Shown piece after piece: positions 39,618-44,142 of a DNA stretch of 44,142 nucleotides. Where the stretch lies: IMG/VR virus record IMGVR_UViG_3300025108_000006, positions 1-44,142 of that record. The stretch is one strand, 5' to 3'. The stretch is from a virus. Below the pieces are notes generated by a model. That model was not told the DNA's origin. It searched no databases and was given only the letters and a program-made list of their open reading frames with translations. The position numbers and the translations under genes are program-made. How positions within the stretch are numbered: position 1 is the first letter of the stretch; every line of letters starts with the position of its first letter.

Positions 39618-40753
39618 ACTATTCGCTATTCCAGCGACCACGAAGTAGCTACTGGTGGGCTAAGTTCCCGTCAGTAGACCGCGAAGGGAAGGTCGTAAAG
39701 TACCACCGCAAGTCCACTAAGCGCACCTCAAAGAGTGAAGCGCATAGGGTGGCTCAAGCACTCGTTAAGCATGAAGCGGACTATGGTCAGCTTGGTGTCC
39801 GCAAACAGATGACCATTGGTGAAGCCGCACAGCGTTACATCGATCAACTGGATGATCCCCAGGGATACTGTTCGCTGTTTGCCTCACGCATAAAGTCCAG
39901 TAACTCGCGAGTAACCAAAGACAGTTCAATTGATCAACTGGATCGCCAACTGCTTAACGATTTGAAAGCACAGCGGTTGGCTCAAGGTCTCTCCAATAGT
40001 TATATCAACATGGAACTGTCGTTTTGGATCACGGTCTACAAACGCGCACAAAAAGACTTTGGCGCGGCGGTCAACACTACGACAGACCTCAAAGAACTGT
40101 CACTAAAGGTCACGCAGAAAACACGGTATCTGATGGACGGCGAAGAGACCCGCCTGTTGAGCGAACTGGACCCACACCGTGATGTCTACAACCGACCTTA
40201 CGCCCAGCGCATAGGTACGGCACGTCAGGAGATGCTCCAGAACCAATACGACCTTGTGATCTTTCTGTTGGACACCGGTGCGCGGTACATGGAAGTCGCA
40301 CAAGTCCCGTGGTCCGCTATCGATTACGCCAATTGGCAGACGGTTAACCTCTACCGCACCAAGGTTGGCAAAGAGGGTAACCTCAAGATGACATCACGTC
40401 TGCGTCAAATCTTGCAGCGACGTCACGCACAGTACGGCAACCACCCGTATGTCTTCCCGTCTTGGAAGCACGACAAAGAACCAATGGCTGGTGACCGTAA
40501 GTCCATTCGTGACGCCATCACCCGCGCTGGTCTCAACACACCGTCGATGATCAAGCGGTACGGTAGGTTCACCCCGCACTCGCTACGTCACACCTTTGCG
40601 TCACGCCTAGTGCAGGGCGGGATGTCACTCTACGGTGTCAGCAAATTGCTTGGACACTCGAACACCTCAATGACAGAACGGTACGCCCACCTGTCACCGT
40701 CAGCACTGGCAGATCAAGCCGTAGACATATTGGAGCAATCGCATGACTTATGA
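39614..40753 (+). CDS. int: tyrosine recombinase / integrase
   Basis: A 379-residue integrase with the complete catalytic set: R224 in DTGARYMEV, a lysine in RTKVGKEGNLKM, H322 and R325 in PHSLRHTFASRL, H348 in LLGHSNTSM, and nucleophile Y357 in TERYAHL. The N-terminal part has arm-binding and core-binding type segments (YWWAKFPSVDREGKVVKYHR...). It should join phage DNA into the host chromosome at an att site. Position just upstream of the RNA polymerase is as in marine podophages of the P-SSP7 and HTVC019P type. A nearby regulator gene and an inverted repeat downstream suggest a working integration module. Confidence 0.95.
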   Translation: MNYSLFQRPRSSYWWAKFPSVDREGKVVKYHRKSTKRTSKSEAHRVAQALVKHEADYGQLGVRKQMTIGEAAQRYIDQLDDPQGYCSLFASRIKSSNSRVTKDSSIDQLDRQLLNDLKAQRLAQGLSNSYINMELSFWITVYKRAQKDFGAAVNTTTDLKELSLKVTQKTRYLMDGEETRLLSELDPHRDVYNRPYAQRIGTARQEMLQNQYDLVIFLLDTGARYMEVAQVPWSAIDYANWQTVNLYRTKVGKEGNLKMTSRLRQILQRRHAQYGNHPYVFPSWKHDKEPMAGDRKSIRDAITRAGLNTPSMIKRYGRFTPHSLRHTFASRLVQGGMSLYGVSKLLGHSNTSMTERYAHLSPSALADQAVDILEQSHDL

Positions 40754-40952
40754 TCAAATGATAAACGACCTGTTCTACCTTTGCATAGAGATACTGGTGG
40801 TGATGGGTAAAGAACTCGGCATGACCTACGAAGAGATCAACATCTGGTTCTTTGTGATCCTTCATCCGCTAGTCACTATCAGTCTTCTTGTGATGCTTTG
40901 GGTCCAACGGTCGCTGCACTATCGGACCTTGCGAAAAATACTTTTAAACTGA
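40743..40952 (+). CDS. small membrane protein upstream of RNA polymerase
   Basis: A 69-residue protein: MTYDQMINDLFYLCIEILVV as an amphipathic helix, then GMTYEEINIWFFVILHPLVT, then ISLLVMLWVQRSLHY as a transmembrane helix, with a basic end. The pattern G-M-T-Y-E-E-I-N-x-W-x-F followed by HP in the membrane recurs in small proteins of marine podophages near the RNA polymerase. The function is unknown. It overlaps the integrase by 11 bases. Confidence 0.65.
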   Translation: MTYDQMINDLFYLCIEILVVMGKELGMTYEEINIWFFVILHPLVTISLLVMLWVQRSLHYRTLRKILLN

Positions 40953-40974
40953 TGCTTGATTACTGTTTTTTTTT

Positions 40975-40993
40975 GGCGCACTGTCGGACACAC
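40975..40993 (+). promoter_or_regulatory. candidate phage RNAP promoter motif upstream of RNAP gene
   Basis: GGCGCACTGTCGGACACAC matches the left-end motif at 33687-33705 in 17 of 19 positions and follows a run of nine Ts. A shorter relative, CACTATCGGACC, lies at 40918-40929 in the end of the preceding gene. Two near-copies in the two non-coding regions where T7-like phages need regulatory sites suggest a promoter or a terminal-region signal. Confidence 0.4.
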
Positions 40994-41047
40994 TTCAAAT
41001 TTACTGTACCCGACATGACGTCAGAAGGAGCGTAAAAAGACAACGAC

Positions 41048-41135
41048 TTCAAGGGATTACTGAAGGTCATCACTGTGTACACGCACAGTGAATCATATTT
41101 AAGCCATACCGGCTGATGATCCAAAGTCCCTTGAA
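41048..41135 (+). ncRNA. candidate structured RNA element between integrase and RNAP
   Basis: By eye the + strand folds into a compact three-way junction. P1 pairs 41048-41058 (TTCAAGGGATT) with 41125-41135 (AGTCCCTTGAA), 11 pairs with one wobble. P2 pairs 41065-41072 (GGTCATCA) with 41114-41121 (TGATGATC). P3 is CTGTG and CACAG (41073-41077/41084-41088) around TACACG. P4 is GCC and GGC (41103-41105/41111-41113) around ATACC. P3 and P4 each abut P2 with no unpaired base, which is unlikely for random sequence. The element is not a tRNA. It may be an RNA leader element or, as DNA, an integrase site. Confidence 0.45.
41070..41091. other. 8-bp inverted repeat, possible integrase attachment core
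   Basis: TCACTGTG (41070-41077) and CACAGTGA (41084-41091) are perfect inverted arms around the 6-base spacer TACACG. Tyrosine recombinase cores consist of inverted arms around a 6-8 base spacer, and attP normally lies close to int. This site is 320 bases after the int stop. Competing reading: a hairpin in the structured RNA above. Confidence 0.4.
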
Positions 41136-41169
41136 ACCCTAAGAAAAATCGATACCGATCAACAGGCTA

Positions 41170-41196
41170 CAGTAAGCTTCGATTAATAACTTACTG
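41170..41196 (+). promoter_or_regulatory. hairpin just before RNAP ribosome site
   Basis: CAGTAAG (41170-41176) and CTTACTG (41190-41196) are perfect inverted 7-base arms around an AT-rich 13-base loop. The hairpin ends 8 bases before the AAGGA ribosome site of the RNA polymerase gene and might modulate its translation. Confidence 0.45.
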
Positions 41197-41214
41197 AATT
41201 CAAGGACTTAACGA

Positions 41215-43719
41215 ATGACAAAAAATGACACACTTTTGGACACACCAGAAGATCGCGCAGTAGCTTACGACAACGCAGCGACACTCGAAGAAATACAGAT
41301 TATCCACGAAATGGCTGGCATCGATGAGGGCATAAAGAAGTATCGCGATTCGCTTCTGGACCCCAAACTGAAGCTGGCAGAGACTGCCGCCGGTCGGAAG
41401 ATTTTTGCCGACATGATGCGAACCTTAGTCCCTGCAATCGAAGACGCGCAAGACGCAGCAATCGAAGGGATCGTCAACAGCGGCAAGGGTAGTCGCGCCG
41501 TCTGGTGGTGGCACATCTCGTTCATCAGTGCCGAGAAGCTGGCGATGATGACCGTCAAGACGATCTTGGGGATACGCACTGGTGACTTTTGTCACGGTCG
41601 ATCAGCCACGTCGATCACCTTGGAAATCGGTGTGGCAGTGCGCCAACAGATTGAGTTCCAACGGTGGCAAGCGACAAGCAAGAAGACGTCGCAAGAGACC
41701 GGCGGTCCTGACCTTGCAGCCAAGCTGATCAGCCGCGCAAAGAATTTCAATCAGCGACAGTGGGGCAACTGGACCCGCAAGATCGATGAAATCGAAACGC
41801 TTGATTGGTCTCGCGATCAAAGAGGACACATTGGGGCCAAACTGTTGCAGCTTGCGGTCACCAATACTGATGGCTTCTTCATTCTGAAATACGTGCAGAT
41901 GCGTAACAAGACACAACGACAAGTCTTTCTGTCAAACGAGTGTCAAGCGATGATCGAAGACATCCACAGCCGTGTCGAGGTGGTCACCCCCGCAATCAAA
42001 CCAATGCTGATAGCGTCCAAACCGTGGAAGTGGTGTGAGCGTCTAGGTCGCTACAAGGGTGGCTACTGCATGGTCAAAATGGACTTCATACGTGGGGGTC
42101 TGCACAAGCACACAGCTAGCCTTACTGATCCTGTCAGCCAGACCACGCTCGACGCCGCCAACAGTCTCGGTGCTGTGCCGTACTGTGTTGACGAGCCAAT
42201 CCTTGATGTGGCGATGGAGATATACAATCAGGGCTTAGAGATCATTGAGTATCTTCCAAAGCCAGACCCTGTCGCCCTGCCCGACCGTCTCGAAGACGAT
42301 AAGTGGGACCGCATGTCCAAAAAGGAACGGGCGCAGTGGAAATACAATCTGACCAAGCTGCACGAAAAGAACGCCAGTGACGTCAGCAAACGTGAGAGTG
42401 CGATCCGCAAGTTCCATCTGTCCAACGACCACCGTGGTCTCGAACTGTTCCACCCGATCAAGATGGACACACGGGGCCGATTCTACTACACGACCCCAGA
42501 TTGGAACCCTCAAGGAGACGGGCTGGCCCGTGGGACCATGCGGTTCGCCAATGGTGTCGCGCTGGGTCCGCGTGGTTTGTACTGGTTGGCTGTCCGACTG
42601 TGTAACACCTACGGAAACGACAAGGTGACCTTTGACGAAATGCAAGTCTGGGCGGCTGAACATCACGACCTCATCGAAGACAGCGCAGTGCAACCCTTTG
42701 ACGGCTTCCAGTTCTGGGCGTCTGCCGACAGTCCGCTCGAATTTTTACAGACGTGCATGGAGTGGACCGCCGCCACCGGCTGTGACAACCCTGAGAACTT
42801 CCTGTCTACCCTGCCGGTCCACCAAGACGGCTCGAACAATGGTCTGCAATTGATGTCACTGCTTGGGCGCGATCCGGTTGGCGCAAAGCTGACTAATTGT
42901 TCGTCTGAAAATGCACGGTTTGACATCTACAGTGAGACTGCCGACGTGGTGAACGCTCTGATCGCTGAAGACATCCGCATGGGCAAGCGTACAGAAGAGG
43001 CACACCGCTGGGTTGGCAACGTGGGTCGTGCTGAATGCAAACGAGCGTGTATGACCACGTCGTATGGTGTCACTCCAAGAGGGATACAAGACCAGTTGAT
43101 CTCGGACGGGTTCGTAGACAAGCTGGACGGTGATCTTCTGAAGAACGCGGCGTACCTACGGGACAAACTGGTGATCGCATTGGAGAAAACCGTAGTCGCC
43201 AGCCGTCCGATCATGGATTACTTCCAGCAAGTCGCGACGGCACTGGCAGAAAAAGGTGTTGCAATGCAGTGGCGCACACCAGCCGGTACAACGATCCAGC
43301 AATCGTACTGGAACGTCAGTAAGACGGACATCAAGACGGTCATGGGGTCATATTTTCTTTGGGACGAGAACCCGTTGGGTGGTCTCAACAGCCGCAAGCA
43401 AAGCCTCGGAGCATCGCCCAACGTGATCCACTCGCTGGATGCCGCTTTGATGCACCGGATGATTGTCGATCTCAAAGTGCAGGGCGTAACGGACGTGTGT
43501 GCGATACACGATTCATTTGCAGTTCATCCGTCCAACGTAGACATGATGAGAAACAGCATCCGGTCTACCGCTGCCGACATCTTTAAGGGCGATTGGATCG
43601 CTGATGAGTTCCACCCGTATGTCCGACGTAAAGCTCAAGGTGCAGACCTACCGGAGCCACCAGCGCAGGGAACTTTCGACCCCAAAGAGGTGCTAGAAGC
43701 CCCGTATTTCTTCGCGTAA
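41215..43719 (+). CDS. single-subunit DNA-directed RNA polymerase (T7 gp1-like)
   Basis: An 834-residue T7-type RNA polymerase. Key motifs are HPIKMDTRGRFYYTTPDWNP (the D-x-R-G-R region) and motif A PVHQDGSNNGLQ with D538. Motif B is ECKRACMTTSYG with K609 and Y617, and motif C is AIHDSFAVHP with D766. It also has ASPNVIHSLDAALM before motif C, and a C-terminus ending YFFA, like the T7 FAFA foot. It should transcribe the replication and virion genes from phage-specific promoters. AAGGA precedes the ATG by 7 bases. The gene lies between a structured leader and a hairpin-rich terminator, so its level is probably controlled at RNA level. Confidence 0.97.
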   Translation: MTKNDTLLDTPEDRAVAYDNAATLEEIQIIHEMAGIDEGIKKYRDSLLDPKLKLAETAAGRKIFADMMRTLVPAIEDAQDAAIEGIVNSGKGSRAVWWWHISFISAEKLAMMTVKTILGIRTGDFCHGRSATSITLEIGVAVRQQIEFQRWQATSKKTSQETGGPDLAAKLISRAKNFNQRQWGNWTRKIDEIETLDWSRDQRGHIGAKLLQLAVTNTDGFFILKYVQMRNKTQRQVFLSNECQAMIEDIHSRVEVVTPAIKPMLIASKPWKWCERLGRYKGGYCMVKMDFIRGGLHKHTASLTDPVSQTTLDAANSLGAVPYCVDEPILDVAMEIYNQGLEIIEYLPKPDPVALPDRLEDDKWDRMSKKERAQWKYNLTKLHEKNASDVSKRESAIRKFHLSNDHRGLELFHPIKMDTRGRFYYTTPDWNPQGDGLARGTMRFANGVALGPRGLYWLAVRLCNTYGNDKVTFDEMQVWAAEHHDLIEDSAVQPFDGFQFWASADSPLEFLQTCMEWTAATGCDNPENFLSTLPVHQDGSNNGLQLMSLLGRDPVGAKLTNCSSENARFDIYSETADVVNALIAEDIRMGKRTEEAHRWVGNVGRAECKRACMTTSYGVTPRGIQDQLISDGFVDKLDGDLLKNAAYLRDKLVIALEKTVVASRPIMDYFQQVATALAEKGVAMQWRTPAGTTIQQSYWNVSKTDIKTVMGSYFLWDENPLGGLNSRKQSLGASPNVIHSLDAALMHRMIVDLKVQGVTDVCAIHDSFAVHPSNVDMMRNSIRSTAADIFKGDWIADEFHPYVRRKAQGADLPEPPAQGTFDPKEVLEAPYFFA

Positions 43720-43730
43720 TCGGCGGGTCA

Positions 43731-43826
43731 ACTTTAAAGTGTGTCCTCTGTACCAAGCGGCGGCTTTTGCCAACTGTACACCCATCCGGTTGGCTTTCTC
43801 CCTAGCTGCAATTTCGCAGCCACCTT
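43731..43826 (+). ncRNA. hairpin series after RNAP gene
   Basis: After the palindrome ACTTTAAAGT (43731-43740) come two short inverted repeats: GCCAAC (43769-43774) with GTTGGC (43889 is not involved; the partner is 43789-43794), and GCTGC (43805-43809) with GCAGC (43816-43820) around AATTTC. With the terminator just downstream this makes a well-folded 3' end for the polymerase message, possibly a stability or processing element. The evidence is base pairing alone. Confidence 0.35.
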
Positions 43827-43862
43827 GCCCTCGCTGATTAATTTCAGTGGGGGCTTTTTTTT
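43827..43862 (+). terminator. strong terminator after RNAP gene
   Basis: GCCCTCGCTGA (43827-43837) pairs with TCAGTGGGGGC (43844-43854), 11 pairs with two wobbles, around TTAATT and is followed by eight Ts. This corresponds to the T7 early terminator (TE), which stops host polymerase after the early genes. Genes beyond it, from SSB onward, would then rely on phage polymerase. Confidence 0.9.
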
Positions 43863-43882
43863 GTATCTAAAGGATCAATCGA

Positions 43883-44142
43883 ATGGCTAAACGCCCAACC
43901 AAAATCGTAGTGTCTCCCCCCGCCACCGCTGCTTACGCATGGCTGAACACTCCTGACGAGGGTCAGCAATATTCTGACGGTAAATACAAAGTTACCTTGT
44001 GTCTTCAAAAAGGAGACCCAACGGTCGAAACTTTCATCGCTCAAATTGAAGAGTTCTCCAACGACCTCGCTGAGAAAGAATTCGGAAGCGTACCTAAAGT
44101 TCTACGGATGCCTCACAAAGACGGCGATGAGAACAAGAAGGA
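43883..44142 (+). CDS. single-stranded DNA-binding protein (T7 gp2.5-like), 5' part
   Basis: The start of the SSB gene, MAKRPTKIVVSPPATAAYAW, cut by the end of the window. It continues at base 128 of the window; the 127 bases 44016-44142 equal bases 1-127. AAAGGATC lies about 8 bases before ATG 43883. This N-terminal part forms the beta-barrel side of gp2.5-type proteins; the acidic tail is encoded at the other end of the window. It is the first gene after the strong terminator and so likely the first to depend on phage polymerase. Confidence 0.9.
   Translation, partial: MAKRPTKIVVSPPATAAYAWLNTPDEGQQYSDGKYKVTLCLQKGDPTVETFIAQIEEFSNDLAEKEFGSVPKVLRMPHKDGDENKK
44016..44142. repeat. 127-bp exact terminal overlap, copy 2
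   Basis: Identical to bases 1-127. Removing one copy gives a 44,015-base circle in which the SSB frame is continuous. Confidence 0.97.

Noticed and set aside
41113-41139. CTGATGA followed by GAAA resembles the conserved core of a hammerhead ribozyme.
   Set aside because: The bases after CTGATGA do not form an adjoining stem II, and no stem I pairs next to the core; the expected cleavage-site spacing is also off by one. The three-way junction pairing explains these bases better.
40953-41214. A tRNA or tRNA fragment serving as attachment site near the integrase.
   Set aside because: No T-loop consensus, acceptor stem with CCA end or anticodon arm could be found on either strand; only hairpins of other geometry are present.
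44016-44142. The end repeats as a true T7-style direct terminal repeat.
   Set aside because: They lie within a replication gene, not at the late/early junction, and the length matches an assembler k-mer.
19-44142. CRISPR arrays, insertion sequences or transposase genes.
   Set aside because: No regularly spaced identical repeats of CRISPR size and no transposase motifs were seen; the tandem arrays found are short (10-11 bp) and contiguous.

Overview
The window reads as one essentially complete genome of a T7-like podophage (Autographivirales type). It has a single-subunit phage RNA polymerase, a T7-style replication set, portal, scaffold, capsid, tail tubes, internal virion proteins, fibre, holin and terminase, nearly all on the + strand. 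The first 127 bases are repeated exactly as the last 127, so the assembly closes into a circle. The cut falls inside the single-stranded DNA-binding protein gene and is probably not the physical end of the virion DNA. G+C looks close to half by eye. A class II (cobalamin-dependent) ribonucleotide reductase, DUF3310, a MazG-like enzyme, a GTA-type 3TM holin and an integrase placed before the RNA polymerase all point to a marine bacterial host. A marine alphaproteobacterium is my guess; there is no photosynthesis gene to suggest a cyanobacterium.

Layout in biological order. (1) 33.5-34.0 kb: a 508-base gene-free stretch with an 11-bp tandem repeat array, a C-block/G-block terminator and a doubled promoter-like motif. 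By T7 logic this is the junction of right and left genome ends. (2) 34.0-38.5 kb: early region of small, translationally coupled genes of mostly unknown function, opened by a GP88-family protein and closed by a cytosine-methyltransferase-like gene, with hairpins between gene blocks. (3) 38.55-41.2 kb: a strong terminator, 10-bp iterated repeats, an XRE-type regulator, a tyrosine integrase, a small membrane protein and a highly structured non-coding leader. (4) 41.2-43.9 kb: RNA polymerase followed by a hairpin-rich terminator. (5) 43.9 kb across the ends to 8.7 kb: SSB, RusA resolvase, primase-helicase, DNA polymerase, exonuclease, DUF3310, MazG, class II RNR, a NrdR-like zinc ribbon and small proteins. 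(6) 8.7-30.1 kb: virion genes, with T7-like terminators on both sides of the capsid gene and glycine-rich receptor-binding proteins. (7) 30.1-33.5 kb: holin, small and large terminase, and an M15-family endolysin.

How it fits together: host polymerase would read the early genes and the phage polymerase, which then transcribes replication and virion genes. The RNR, MazG and 5'-3' exonuclease feed nucleotides to a T7-type replisome. Integrase plus an XRE regulator suggests the phage can integrate, which is unusual for a T7-like phage. The most interesting unexplained parts are the structured RNA or recombination-site region at 41048-41135, the iterated repeats near the genome ends and before the regulator, the conserved CTATCGGAC-type motif, and a virion protein with a degenerate lysozyme-like segment and four SLRPRLRP-like repeats.
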